A stretch of DNA of 64,000 nucleotides from Plectosphaerella cucumerina (taxonomy: Eukaryota > Ascomycota > Sordariomycetes > Glomerellales > Plectosphaerellaceae), in contig JAGPXD010000001.1 of assembly GCA_020746995.1 (NCBI GenBank), positions 682,001 to 746,000 of the forward strand. The letters are read 5' to 3'. The stretch's first letter is position 1; the number at the start of each line of letters is the position of its first letter. This document shows, one piece after another, positions 11,510 through 23,376 of this stretch. Both the position numbers and the translations under genes were made by a program. Under the pieces are notes generated by a model, which did not search any database, was not told the DNA's origin, and saw nothing but the letters and a program-made list of their open reading frames with translations.

Positions 11510-12389
11510 GGTGGAGGTAGTTGTGATGTAGGTTTGGTTGTTGTAGAAGTGGTGGTAAGTCGGGAATGTTTGACAAAGGTCTGGAGGAATCTTTGATATC
11601 CTGAAGATGTAATTGTTCTTCTGATTGCTTGATGATGAATATGAGAAACAACTCCAGACAGCTGGGGAGTCAAGCCCTTCTTATACACTCGGACGACCAT
11701 GATGCAAGCCGCAGCATTTACACGTCAGAGTCTGACGAGAGCCATGACTACCATGGTTCTTCCATACAATGTAAGCCACCAGCTCGGCTTGAAGCCTGAA
11801 ACTCGGCATGGCCATGCCGTGGTGGTGTCTCCCGGTCCCCGGTTGAGTCACCCACGCCCTTCGCCCGGGGGTGCTACCCTGTTCCCCCCCCGCCAAACGA
11901 CACCGATCGCGGGTCGAACTTGCGCCGTGGAGGGCCTATCTGACAAATGGCGAAGAGTGCTGGGATTCGGCGAGTCGATTGGGACAAGGGGGCCGCGTGG
12001 GCCGTCGTACGCTCGTCCGATGATGAGGTACTTCATTCCCCACCAGCATCAGGTGGAAGCCGGAGTACCTCATGCACGCTCTGAATACTGCATGGGGGAA
12101 TTGACCAATGACAGTCGAGCCGCTGGTCAAGCCGTGATGACACTCCACCGAGAATCCAAGCCGACAACGCTCACCAGACCCAAGCCGAAGCCGAACTTTG
12201 ATCCTTCACTGCAATTCGAACCGACCTCATGCCCCCATCACAATCGTGTTCGGCTTCGTTCGTCAGCAACCACTGACAAATCCAATTCGACACTTCGACT
12301 TGCATCCTTCCCTCCAGCGGGACGGCTCTCTTTGACGCCATCGCATTGACCTAGGGAGAGCCAGCTCAACCCCAGGCTCCGACTCCGCC
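11510..12389. other. Shared divergent promoter region
   Basis: 880 bp between the small-protein gene (minus) and the Zn2Cys6 regulator (plus), which are transcribed away from each other. It contains a C-rich run near 11877-11895. No other gene was seen. Confidence 0.5.
11680..11686 (-). promoter_or_regulatory. TATA-like element of the small-protein gene
   Basis: GTATAAG on the minus strand lies about 175 bp upstream of the ATG at 11509. Position and sequence fit a core promoter, allowing for a 5' UTR of about 140 bp. Confidence 0.4.
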
Positions 12390-14645
12390 ATGCCATCAAA
12401 CGAGGGGACCGAACGGCCGAGCCGAGCCTCACTCCGTCGCCCGAACGGACGCCCGCAAGCCTGCGAGCCGTGCCGGAAGCGAAAGGTGGCTTGCGATAAC
12501 CGCCAGCCCGTATGCCGGCGCTGCGAGAAGACGTCTCGGGGCCCCGACTGCCAGTACATCGTCGACCCGCGCATGTCCATCGTGGCACCAGTAACATCAG
12601 CCGTCGTCGGAGGCCCCCCCGGATCACCTACATCCAGCCACGCGTCGTCCAGGGTTCATCAGCCCACAGCTGCGGTTCGCGGGACTTCGGTATCGAGCAG
12701 CAGCTTCTCCCCCGTCACCGACACTCCATTGAGCAATCCCGTCACCGGCCCCGGCTACCTGGGCCCGACCAGCTTCTGTGGTATCTACGAGGAGGCCGAG
12801 GAGCGTCTGTCGCTCTTCCGGGAGATCGCATGCGAAAACGCGCGCAGCCACGCCGACGCCCATGTTCCCACCAGCAGCTTGCCGGACCTCTCGCCCCGGA
12901 CTCTAGAGACATGCCTCGTCGTGCTCAGGCAGATACCCCTACGCAAAGAAGCAGAGAGGCTGTGCGGCGTCTACACCAACCCCAATGAGATGTGGTACTG
13001 GCTCTTTGGTCCCCGCGCCCTTGCCTCCCTTTACGACACCTTTGAGGAGTGCCTCGGAGACGGGAAGAGGTCTGATGCCGCCCTCGCAGATATGGCGAAG
13101 CGCCTATGCTACAACACCTCTCGCCCCTTCCCGGAGAACGCGGACGAGCCCAAGACCTGGGAGCGCCAGTTCTCCGGTGACAACTTCCGCTGGGAGACGC
13201 TTGCCATTCTCTTCACGTACTGGGCTTTTGGCACGAACGTCTCTACGCCCGTTCGTTGCGAGATCATGCAGGTCCCTAAGCTCAGGCACAAGATGAACGA
13301 CTACCTGGAGGGCATCGACATCTGCATCCAGCTTTGCCGCAGCCTCAACAACGGCAACACCTTTCTCCTGTTCGTGCTCTTCCGCCGCACCATTCTCGAG
13401 TCCATGAAGTCCGGCGACGCGAGTCCCCTTGTTTGGAGGGGCCAGGGCGACGTCGTCTCCCACCTCACCTTCCTTGGCCTCCATGCCGAGCCGAACCCCC
13501 CAACTTATGTGCCGACGATATGCTCAGAGTGGCGCCGCAGGCTCTGCTACTACGTCTTCAACATTGACAAGGTCATCGCTGCCTTCACCGGCAGGCCGCC
13601 TGCCTTCAGCCGCCGCTACCTCTTGACGCCCTGGCCCCTGGACCTTCCAGACTCGGATCTCATGTCCGACAAGGCAACGCTGGCAAAAGTTGCCGCGACT
13701 CAACTTGATGCCAACGGCTGGAACAAGTCGGGCATCGTCGGTCCGTCGACCATATGCCGCGCCCGTGCCGTCATTTCCACCTTTAGAGATGAGATTTTCG
13801 AGCTCGCCATGGGCAACGGCGTCGGAACAACAGACGAGCTCCTCTGGTAAGTGCCATGCTCCCTTGTTGATTTGATCCTCAGACTGACCTTCGCAGGGAC
13901 ATTTTCAACAGGGAAAAGGCAGCGGTGGCCGCCCTCCCGTCCAAAGTATTGTACAAGCACGAGGACTTGATAAATCCCCTTGTTGACCATAACATGTATG
14001 CGTACAAGCTGCTTGTCCGTCTTGAGCATCTTCAAAACGGTTTCTTCATCTACCGAATGCTCAAGCAACGAGGGCACGACATCCAAGCCGATCTCGTGGC
14101 AGTGAGCTTCGAGCTGGTGTCCCTGACGCTTCTCTACTGGACGCACCTGGACCGTGTTCCCAGAATCGTGACGGACCTTGAATGGATTGTAAGTCTTCTG
14201 CGCAGTGATCTGAACTCAAGCTCACAATTACCAGGTAATGGCATACGCTGCGCCGTCAGGCGGCATCCTCTCCCAGGAACTCCTGTGCCCATCAACGACA
14301 CCCGGCAGAACAGCAAACAGCGGCAAAAACGGCCCCTCGCGCTTCGCAATCATTGAGAAGCTGTTTCTGCTCGTGGGATTCCTCGACTGGGTCTCGCCCA
14401 ACGCGCCCAACAGCGACCTGTGCAGGTCCTGCAAGCGCGTCATCCGTCACGTCCTCGAAAAGGTCACGGCCCAAGAACCGGCTCCAGCACCAGGCGTTGA
14501 GCAGGCAGCGCCCGTCTTTGAGCCATGGAACTGGGACATCGGGGGCACATCGCTCGACTTTGACTTTGAGCTGCTCGATACGTTCGACTGGCTTAGGCCG
14601 GACGTGCATGCGAGCCAAGGGCACCTCGGCAATGGTCTGCAATGA
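12390..14645 (+). CDS. Zn2Cys6 fungal transcription factor
   Basis: Three exons (12390-13846, 13897-14188, 14235-14645) encode 719 residues. Introns are 50 and 46 bp with GTAAGT donors. The binuclear zinc cluster has six cysteines at residues 25, 28, 35, 42, 45 and 53, spaced C-x2-C-x6-C-x6-C-x2-C-x7-C, preceded and followed by basic residues. A Ser/Pro/Thr-rich linker follows. The middle region (residues 150-600) is helical and has SEWRRRLCYYVFNIDK and FTGRPPAFSRRY, typical of the fungal-specific transcription factor domain. The tail is acidic and aromatic (WNWDIGGTSLDFDFELLDTFDW), plausible as an activation region. It lies between the P450 and small-protein genes and the reductase, so it could be a pathway regulator. 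Confidence 0.93.
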
Positions 14646-14721
14646 TGAGATTGACGGCATCTACGTGTCGTAAGGAACATTCAATTTGCAACTAACATAA
14701 AGACAATCTGGACCGATGACC

Positions 14722-15747
14722 TCAAACCAGCAGCCCCTCATACGCCTTGGCAGTGTCCAGAACACTCTTTTCATACGATATCCAGGGGGTTCCCGTCGCT
14801 TTGACAGCCTTGCTCGCGTCAATGCTGATATCCGCAGGCGTCTTGAACCCCTCCAGGTAGCCGGCACCAGCCTCGCCCTCCTGGACTTTGCCTCCCGGGT
14901 ACGCCTTGCGCAGGATGTCTGCCACAGCTTGCGGTGGACCCCATGCGTCGCCCACGATGTAGCGTTCGTCCTTGGCCACCTCCGACTTTTCGACAGCGAA
15001 GACGACCACCCTGGCTACGTCGCGGACATCGACGTACCAGGAAAAGGTACCGGCTGCCGGCTGAATAGGCTTGCCACTCAGCACATCGAAGATGTACGCG
15101 GTGGTCTCGGGGATCTTGTCCCGCGAGCTGGGTGTGGCGAGGGGCGGACCGTTGACGAAGACGGGGTTGACCGATGTCATGGCAAAGCCCGGCTTCTTCT
15201 CATCTTTGAAGTCCCAAAAGCTCTTCTCGGCCGCGGTCTTGCTCGCGGCGTAGATGAGCGGCCCGGGGCTCTTGTCGCCGAGCATCTTGACGAGCTCAAG
15301 ACTTTTGAGGTTCCAGTCCACCTCGGTGAAGACATGAGGTCCCTGCCTGGTCGAATCGACAACAGCTGCGATCGACGACATGAGCACTACCGATTTGACC
15401 GAGGGCTCCTTCGCAGCGGATTCGAGGATGCCCCATGTGGCGGTGGTCGCGGTACGGATCACGGGCTCGGCCTCGGTGAAGGAGAGGGAAACGGGAGCGG
15501 CGAGGTGGGCGATACCGTGGACGCCCTGGACTGCTGCGTCAAAGGCCCCCGAGGCGGTGATATCAGGGACCTCGACGATTTCGATCTGATCGCGGTAGGT
15601 GTCCAAGGCTTTGAGGGTTTCTTCCGCAGACCTGGACGATCGAACGCTACCTCGCACCCTGTAGCCCGCTTGAAGGAACGCTTCGGCGGTGCGAGCGCCG
15701 ATGTAGCCATTGAGGCCGGTGATGAGGATGGTCTGATTGGAAGACAT
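14722..15747 (-). CDS. NAD(P)-dependent reductase, extended SDR (dihydroflavonol-4-reductase-like)
   Basis: A single exon gives 341 residues. The N-terminus has a Rossmann fold with TGLNGYIG (TGxxGxxG). Then come DI in the dinucleotide pocket, HLAAPVS, the catalytic Ser in SSIAAV, and Tyr and Lys in YAASK. This is the extended short-chain dehydrogenase architecture of the NAD-dependent epimerase/dehydratase family. The closest functional types by pattern are aldehyde or ketone reductases of the dihydroflavonol reductase, Gre2 and cinnamoyl-CoA reductase group. It is convergent with the Zn2Cys6 gene (76 bp between stops). It would supply a reductive step beside the P450 if the two act in one pathway, which is inference. 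Confidence 0.9.
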   Translation of the reverse strand: MSSNQTILITGLNGYIGARTAEAFLQAGYRVRGSVRSSRSAEETLKALDTYRDQIEIVEVPDITASGAFDAAVQGVHGIAHLAAPVSLSFTEAEPVIRTATTATWGILESAAKEPSVKSVVLMSSIAAVVDSTRQGPHVFTEVDWNLKSLELVKMLGDKSPGPLIYAASKTAAEKSFWDFKDEKKPGFAMTSVNPVFVNGPPLATPSSRDKIPETTAYIFDVLSGKPIQPAAGTFSWYVDVRDVARVVVFAVEKSEVAKDERYIVGDAWGPPQAVADILRKAYPGGKVQEGEAGAGYLEGFKTPADISIDASKAVKATGTPWISYEKSVLDTAKAYEGLLV

Positions 15748-16481
15748 TGGATGTGAGATGGGAGGTGATTATGGTGCTGGAACGAGATGATGGATTGTCA
15801 AAGGGAAGGCTTGGAACCCCCTTCGAACGACCCTGTCATCTGCTTTTAATCACACAAACTCAACGCCATCATCGCCAGCTGCGTCTGCAAACATCGATGC
15901 TTTCTCAGCATCATGCAGGATGGCTTCAGTTTGGTGGCACTCGATGCCGAGGTTTGGCTCAGCTGCGATTAGTGAGCGCCGCAAAGCTAATCGGCTTCAG
16001 CAATGCAGTGGCTGCCCCTATTTCCAGCCGCCCGCCGCTTTGGTGCACCGTGAGCCGAGGTCGGGTGTCGATGATCAAGCAGATGAAATCTAATCACGAA
16101 ACACCTAACCGTCGCAATGTGATATGTGGATGAATGTGAGACAATAACAAGAACAACTCACCACGATCCTCGGCTTTTGAGACAGGCGTTGTACAGCTGT
16201 TGCTGCTACCCCCCGTTAAAGCGGCGACGTGCGGCATCACGACAGCGCCGCCACATTATTCAGCACATCGCGATCGATAGGCCTGAAAACAGCCACCCTC
16301 ATGATATCGGATGGACTTCCGCTGCGATTATTCATCATCTCAACTGGAAGCAGTCTGTGCCTCAATGACGCTGGACATGCTGATACCACAGAAGCAGGAC
16401 CTCCCCGGCCAGCGATGTCAACACAGTGGACCTGCTCCACCATCAAGCAGGGGCAAGAAGCAAAAGAGCAAAAGAGAAAGA
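15748..16481. other. Intergenic, reductase promoter region
   Basis: About 730 bp between the reductase start and the tRNA gene. No protein gene or repeat was recognised. Confidence 0.5.
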
Positions 16482-16578
16482 TGATGAGGACGAGACTTGA
16501 ACTCGCGCGGGTTGCCCCACCAGGAATGTCGTTAAGGTGACCTTAACCTGGCGCCATAACCAACTCGGCCACCTCACC
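16482..16578 (-). tRNA. tRNA-Leu(AAG) with a 15-base intron
   Basis: Read on the minus strand, a 7-bp acceptor stem (GGTGAGG with CCTCATC, one G-T pair) is followed by the D arm (GCC...GGC), the anticodon stem CCAGG/CCTGG, a long variable arm (GGG...CCC) and a T arm with TTCAAGT in its loop. The discriminator base is A. The anticodon loop is TTAAGG then T, giving anticodon AAG. A 15-base intron follows position 37 and carries CCTTAA, complementary to the loop, as expected for a pre-tRNA substrate. The long variable arm and A73 fit leucine. The CCA end is not encoded. Confidence 0.9.
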
Positions 16579-18066
16579 GTCGATGGAGTCGTCGCTTCAG
16601 TTGAGCGTACTTGGCCACCCATTCAAGTTGTGGACTTTGATGGATCACAATAAGGTCCAGATCAGGAGTTTAAGTGATCGGCCGAAGTCTAGTGACCTTG
16701 GAAATGGCGTTGATGTCTTGAGGGGGTGCAAGGACACCGGCCCTCGGGCGTCGAAAGGTTCTGCAGCAAAGGCACCAAAAGACGTGGGTTGTCTTGAAGC
16801 AAAATGCAGTAACAAAAGGCTGGTAAGTAGAAGTATCCCAGATGTATTGGAAGCCTTAATGGGTGGTTGCTAAGGGGATGTTTTGTTCAGAGCGGAAATA
16901 TCCATATGGTTGTGAAAGACACAGCCCTGGGTCACAACCAGATCACACTCCTGTGAAATGTACGACGGCCGCGCGTCATTTCCGGCGGGATTAAAAGATC
17001 TGACATTCTTTGATCCGTCGTCTATTTGATCACAAACAGTTTCGCCCGGTTTCTGCATCTCCGTGTACTTGAGAAAAGTAGGTGGCACCCAAAGCGGCCG
17101 ATGTGGTTGAAATTGCCTTCGACCTCGGCCACCGCAGCCATGAGACCACGTTCCCTCGTCGAACCACGCCCATGCACACATAGCCTCAGCCTCCACAGGC
17201 ACAGCGACGAATAACGCATGGAATGCCTATCAGTTGGTTGTTGTTCTTTTCGTCGAACCTGTTACACGTCATTGAGTAACCATCAACCCTGATGCGGACT
17301 TGTCAGCTGTTTGGAGAGCAACTTTGGCTGTAGCCATTCTTCGGAAAACAGAATCTGGGGAGATATTCTCGGCTCCTTTGAAGCGACTCGTGCTTTACGA
17401 ACGCCGATGCGAATGCAAATCTTCAAGCTCCAGTGCCGGCAGTCAACCGACCCAGCGGCACAATACAGCCGTTCAGCATGCTTGGCTGCGTTCAAGCCTC
17501 CCATCCCGCAGAAGCAAAAATGAGACAGGGCGACCAGGCCTAAATCCTTCCAGTATTTCCCCCATGTTGTCGGGCGTAAGTTGGGGTGCTCAGGCGGGTG
17601 ACGGCCCGGATGGGCGGCGGCAATACAGGGGGCAGATGTGCTTCTATTCGCCAGCCAGGCGATGCCCCTGCCGTCCCCGGACTCACCTCGACTGCTCCGC
17701 CCCGCTGCCTCTTCCCACATGCTCGGATACCGCCCGACACAGGTAGCGAGGCCTCCCTGGATTGCCAAGCCCCCAGGGCCTCGTCCTGTCTGATTCGCGG
17801 AGAAGCCCTTGTTCGGGCAAACAGCACGGCCTTGCGTGCGGCCTTGCTCTTGGCCCTGAAGCCGCACGAAGCGAGATGACAAGCATCCCATGGTGGCGGC
17901 TTGGCTCAATAGTCCAATCGGTGGGAGAAGAAGCAACTGCATTTATTGTGACCGATTTCCTTCAAATTCCATGTATGCCACGCCTTGCGTCTTGTACATC
18001 GTAAGCATCACCAAACGAGCCATCGCTCACCATCCGCAAGCCCAAAGCAATCCAATAACGACCAAG
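16579..18066. other. Intergenic, no gene supported
   Basis: About 1.5 kb upstream of the tRNA and of the surface-protein gene at 18067. Open frames near 17283-17942 (minus) and 17300-17746 (plus) overlap, have no domain and look like chance. Confidence 0.5.
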
Positions 18067-19163
18067 ATGCCTACCGCGACGACAGTGACTGGAGCCGGTG
18101 GCCTTATGCACGTTGAATTCTACAACGTCGGGCCTCTGACGTCCGTTTGGACGGCACCAGCGGCATGCTCGACAGTCCCGGTAGCCCCCAGCGGCCTCTC
18201 CTTCCCCTATCATCCTCTCGTTCAGGGCCTGCAGGTCAACAACTGCGAGGAGTATGAGTTCCACCCGGAATGTCAGCCCGGAGGCGAAAAGGTGGAGGAG
18301 CTCGTTGAAGAGCATGGAGCACCGGGAAGGATGATCTACGAATACCACTCGCCCGGTCTTCAGTGCCCCGACGCCTGGGAGACGGTCGGAGTCTTTGCCA
18401 TGAACAACGGGGTTCCCAGTGCCTCCGGTCTCTTCAGCCCCACCCTCTTCACTTACCGGCCCGAAGAGACCGCGACCTTCCCTCCGGGCGAATTCTTCGC
18501 CAACATGTTCACCTCTGTGCTCGCGCCCACGGAGACGGCCGTCGCTTGCTGCCCGAGGTCAGTGCTAGCCATTGCTTGAAAGTGTGATCTCTTTGCCTTC
18601 TTTGGCTGACCCATTTCACAACTTACAGTGGATTTTCCGCCGACCCCTACGCCGGCTGCTACTCCAACTTCCCCGTCACCGAGCTCGCCGGCGAGACGGC
18701 CTGCACTAGGAGCTACACAGGCACCCTCTCCGCAACGGCGTCAGACGACGGCGACTTTTTCCAGCAAACTGAGTACACCTTCACGTTCTACGGCGCCACG
18801 GGCACGGGCATGGGCGTCAACGCTTCCGCCTTCAGCCTTGCCAACCCTACTGATACCAATCCCGCAAACTACGTCACATACACTGCTACCATTGATGCCT
18901 CGGGCATTCCGAACGGTGATGGCTTCGACGAGGACGGCTACTTTGGAAGCCAGACCAACAGGACGGGACTCGCTGTGCGACTGCCCATGTTCCTGGTCAA
19001 CAGTGGTGAGGGGGCAGATGCCGAGCCCAATGACGGTGGTGACCAGCCTGGTAGTGCTGGCCGCAACGTTATGTTGGGTAGCTCCTGGACTGCTATCGGC
19101 GCCGTCTTGACCGCATGGGGAGTTGGCATGGCTGCTGGCGTTGGACTCCTGGCGGCCTGGTAA
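18067..19163 (+). CDS. Cysteine-containing surface protein with C-terminal membrane anchor
   Basis: Two exons (18067-18557 and 18629-19163) give 341 residues. The intron has donor GTCAGT, branch CTGAC and acceptor TTACAG. It joins CCP to SGFSADPYAGCYSNF. There is no classical N-terminal signal peptide; the chosen start is MPTATT, since longer in-frame extension gives no better leader. The body has spaced cysteines and two candidate N-glycosylation sites (NAS, NRT). A Ser/Gly/Asp-rich linker (residues 285-305) leads to a C-terminal hydrophobic stretch of about 28 residues, ending GVGLLAAW. This is a common layout for fungal surface proteins of unknown function. A small missed 5' exon with a leader is possible. 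Confidence 0.7.
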
Positions 19164-20743
19164 TCGGTGGCAAGGGGTTGGGGTGGTTGTCAAGGAGTGA
19201 TATTGTTGGAAGTATTGGTATAGACTTTGCTAAGGGGGGCGACTTGTCGCTTTTCATTGTTAGTAGTGTATCGGTTCAAACCAAGAGCATCTGAACTCGA
19301 TGTAGTAGAAGCCGAAAGGAGTAAAAAGGGAATTCCAGCCGTTTTCTTGTCTTGTTGTGATCAGTTCCTCAGGTCAGTCCTCCTTCCTTAGATTTTGTTG
19401 TTTCCGAGAGTACATGGTATGGTGCTGCCGACTACTGCCGCGTACGAGGACTTAGCTGACCAAGGTGCCTACGTTAGTTGCTGCAGATGCATAGCTGAAA
19501 TTTTGGGGAAGTCTTTGGATCCGTGCTTCAGTGTCTCTGTTCCCAGTCCCTTAGAGTGTTGAGTGGGCTGTGGCACACGTGCCTGAAGGCTTTTACCTTT
19601 GACGTGACGACTCAAGCCAATCTGCTCTGAGAAAAGACTGACTTCTTCAGCGTAGTTGAAGAACATGGGAATTGTGGAGGAGAGACATTGACTGAGAGGA
19701 GCACATGGGACTTGTCAATGGGTTCAGAGACCTGGGAAGTCTGAGTCTCATCGGCAGCTGGGGACTACGGCAAGCCGGCACAACTTATAGACTCTGCGCA
19801 GTCCATCCTCGGTGCGAAGCCTCCGTTGTAGCGGAAGCTTGCAGCCCCTCATTATGGCATGCGAACTGCAGAGAGCTCGCCATCGCATCTCATATAAATC
19901 ACTCCCCTCACACTGCCGCGTCTTGCCGACTAACCGCCCTCTCTTCCGACCTGGACGTCACGCCAAGTTGTAGACCAACCAACCCAGGTACCCGGGCCGA
20001 GTTCATTTGAGCGGATAATATAAGCAGGCAAAGACCCCCGCCAAGAGAGGGGCCGAGGGGCGGGATATCCGTCAATTCCGCCATTGGCTCGATCTCATCA
20101 CGTCGCAAACCATGGTTCCGCCTGCGCATCCGGCAGCTCCCGGATCCGCCCAGACCGCGACCGCCGTACCTGAGCACGCACGTCCAAATGAAGCAATATG
20201 CGCGACTCGTGAACGTCTTCCCCAGGGTGCCATCCCCCCATATTGGCACCTGCAGGGGGCGGGGCCCCGACATGGCGACAGCCGGAGGAAGACCCTCCAC
20301 ACTCCCGCGTTGGGGTTCTCGGGCCCCGGGCGCACCTATGCCGAGCCCGGCACAAGGTTCAACGTCCGACCAACTGACGAGTGCGAGAGGTTCGATCGTG
20401 GGGTGCTTCCAGGGATTGCTTGCTAAGAATCGCGTAACCCCACTCTCGCAGGAGAGCTCATTCAGGACATGGTAGACCGTTTAGGTCAACGGAGCGGAAG
20501 TTTGTGGAGAAACACACGCAACGACGGCCCTCCCGGGACCATGGGCCATGACCGAATCGTACCGCCATCGACCGGACGAGTCGTGGCCACGGTGGCAGAC
20601 GCCTCCGCCCCCCGGATCTAGACATAGCCAGGGGATGGGTCGAAGGAGGGTATATAGACGCAGGCAGGGTCCTCGATGTGCTTCCTTGGTAGACAGCTTC
20701 AGTGTCGATCGACTCAAGCCCGCACCAGAGTCATCTCGCAGAC
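19164..20743. other. Intergenic, GH74 promoter region
   Basis: About 1.6 kb upstream of the xyloglucanase gene. It holds a TATA box near 20650 and matches to the carbon-catabolite repressor consensus SYGGRG (for example GTGGGG at 20398-20403). Such matches are frequent by chance. No gene was recognised. Confidence 0.45.
20651..20657 (+). promoter_or_regulatory. TATA box of the GH74 gene
   Basis: TATATAG lies 93 bp upstream of the ATG at 20744, within a typical distance for a highly inducible secreted-enzyme gene. Confidence 0.65.
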
Positions 20744-23376
20744 ATGAAGGCCCTTGCTCTCCTCGCGGCCGTGGCGGCCCCGGCCCTCGCGGCTTTCGAC
20801 TTCAAGAACGTCAAGTTCGGCGGCGGCGGCGGCTTCGTGCCCGGCATCGAATTCCACCCGACGACCCCAGGCGTTGCCTACGCTCGTACCGATATTGGTG
20901 GTCTGTACCGCCTCAACGCCGATGACTCGTGGACGGCTGTGACCGACTTCATCGCGCCCCACGACAAGTGGTAGGTTTCTCGCCATCTCGCGCAGATATC
21001 GCCGAGGATGTTTGGCTAAGCTGACTCGTCTATCAGGGGCCGATGGGGCGTTGATGCCGTTGCCCTTGATGCCTCAAACCCCGACAAGGTCTACGCTGCC
21101 CTGGGCATGTACACCAACAGCTGGTAAGACTGTGATGTCATTTACTCCAATCTTTCCTCCGTGCTGATTCCTCCAGGGATCCCAACAACGGCGTTATCGC
21201 CAGGTCCAACGACAAGGGTAACACCTGGAGCTTCTTCGACCTCCCCTTCAAGGTCGGCGGCAACATGCCTGGTCGCGGCATGGGTGAGCGTCTGGCTGTT
21301 GATCCCAAGAACCCCAACGTCATCTACTTCGGCGCACGCAGCGGCAACGGTCTCTGGCGCAGCACCAACGGCGGTTCCACCTTCACCAAGGTGACCTCCT
21401 TCACGAACGTTGGCACCTACATTCCCGACCCCAACGACGCCGGTGGCTACAACACGGACCGGCAGGGTCTGGCCTTTGTCACCTTCGACTCGACCTCGCC
21501 CCTCCTCAACGGCGCTACCTCGCGCATCTTCGTCGGAACTGCCGACAACGTCACCGCCTCGGTCTACGTCTCCAACAACGCAGGCCAGACCTGGGACCCC
21601 GTCGCCGGCCAGCCCGGCCGCTTCTTCCCCCACAAGGCCAGGCTGTCTCCTCAGGAGAAGGCCCTGTACCTCTCGTACGCCGACGGCACCGGTCCCTACG
21701 ACGGAGCCGACGGCGCCGTCTACCGCTACGACATCACCGCCGGTACCTGGAAGAACATCACGCCCCCCGGCGACAAGTACTTCGGCTTCGGCGGTCTCGG
21801 CCTCGACGCCAAGAAGCCCGGCACCCTCATCGTCGCGACCCTCAACTCTTGGTGGCCCGATGCGCAGATCTACAGGTCGACCGATTCGGGTAACACCTGG
21901 TCCGTCCTGTGGTCGTGGGCCAACTTCCCCGAGATGAACCAATACTACAGCATCGGCGCCTCCAAGGCCCCCTGGATCTACAAGAACTTCATCGCCCCCG
22001 ACACCAAGAAGCTCGGCTGGATGATCGAGGCTCTTGAGATCGACCCCCACGACAGCGACCACTGGCTGTACGGCACTGGTCTCACCATCTACGGAGGTCG
22101 CGACCTCACCAAGTGGGATACCGTCCACAACGTGACCATCCAGTCCCTGGCCGACGGCATCGAGGAGACGGCCATCCTCGACCTCGCCTCCGTCCCCGGC
22201 GGTAGCGAAGTGCTCGCGGCCGTCGGCGATGTCAGCGGCTTCACCTTTGCCAACAAGAACCTCCTCGGCACCGCGCCCGCCTCGGCCTGGGACACCCCCA
22301 TGTTCACCTCGTCGACCGGCGTCGACTACGCCGGCAACAAGCCCGCCAGCGTCGTCCGCATCGGCAATGGCAACGGTTCCCCCCAGGTCGCCCTGTCCAA
22401 CAGCGGCGGCTCCGGCTGGTTCCTCAACTACGCCGCCTCCAACACCCAGTCGGGCGGAAAGGTCGCCTACTCGGCCGACGGCGACACCATCATCTGGTCG
22501 TCCGCCAACTCGGGCGTCCTGCGCTCGCAGAACCAGGCCAACTTCGCCGCCGTCGCTGGTGTCCCTGCCAACGCCAAGATCGCCAGTGACAAGCGCACCA
22601 ACGCGAACTTCTACGCTGGCTCTGGCAGCAGCTTCCTGCGCTCCACCAACGCCGGCGCGTCCTTCTCCGCCGGTGGTGCCCTGGCCGGTGCCACTGAGAT
22701 CCGTGATGTGACCGCCCACCCTGCCCGTGCCGGTGAGGTGTACGTCTCGACCGACGTCGGTCTCTTCTTCAGCTCCGACGCCGGTGTCAGCTTCACCAAG
22801 CTGTCCTCTGCTGTCACCGACACCCGTGCCGTCGCCCTGGGCAAAGGCGCCGGTACCAGCTGGAACCTGTACGTCTTCGGCGTCGGCTCCGCCGGCCCCA
22901 AGCTCTACGGCAGCGCCGACAATGGCGCCACCTGGACCGACATCCAGGGCACCAGGACCTTCGGCGCCATCGACGCCAACCCCCTCGCCGGCTCCGGCAA
23001 CCACGCCGGCGTCGTGTATGTCGGCACCAACGGTCGCGGTGTCTTCTGGGCCGAGGGTGCTCTTACTGGCAACCCTCCCGCATCGAGCGCCTCGTCTAGC
23101 GCGGCCGTGCCGACCACCACAAGCAGGCCGGCCACGACGAGCAGCGCGCCGCCCGCTACCACGAGCAGTGCCGCGCCTGTCACGACCACCAGCAGGCCTG
23201 CTTCGACGACCGCTGTCCCCCCCGCGTCGACCACCAGCTCTGCACCCCCTGCGACCGGCACCAACGTAGCCCAGCGCTTCGGCCAGTGTGGCGGCCAGAA
23301 CTGGGCCGGCCCGACTGCATGCGTTGCTCCTTACACCTGCCAGAAGCAGAACGACTGGTACTCTCAGTGCCTGTAA
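20744..23376 (+). CDS. GH74 xyloglucanase with C-terminal CBM1
   Basis: Three exons (20744-20970, 21037-21123, 21177-23376) give 837 residues. A signal peptide ([16 protein letters not shown]) is followed by the GH74 double beta-propeller, which shows the family start ([19 protein letters not shown]), [11 protein letters not shown] and repeated sialidase-like turns such as [18 protein letters not shown] and [10 protein letters not shown] Ser/Thr/Pro-rich linker (residues 739-801) leads to a family 1 cellulose-binding module (about 803-837; [10 protein letters not shown], then YSQCL) that ends the protein. GH74 enzymes are endo-acting on xyloglucan in plant cell walls; the CBM1 would target the enzyme to cellulose. 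Both introns sit near the 5' end and split W codons. Expression is probably induced by plant polysaccharides. Confidence 0.97.

Noticed and set aside
6945..15747. A complete secondary-metabolite cluster
   Set aside because: No backbone synthase is present in the window, so I call it only a possible tailoring group.
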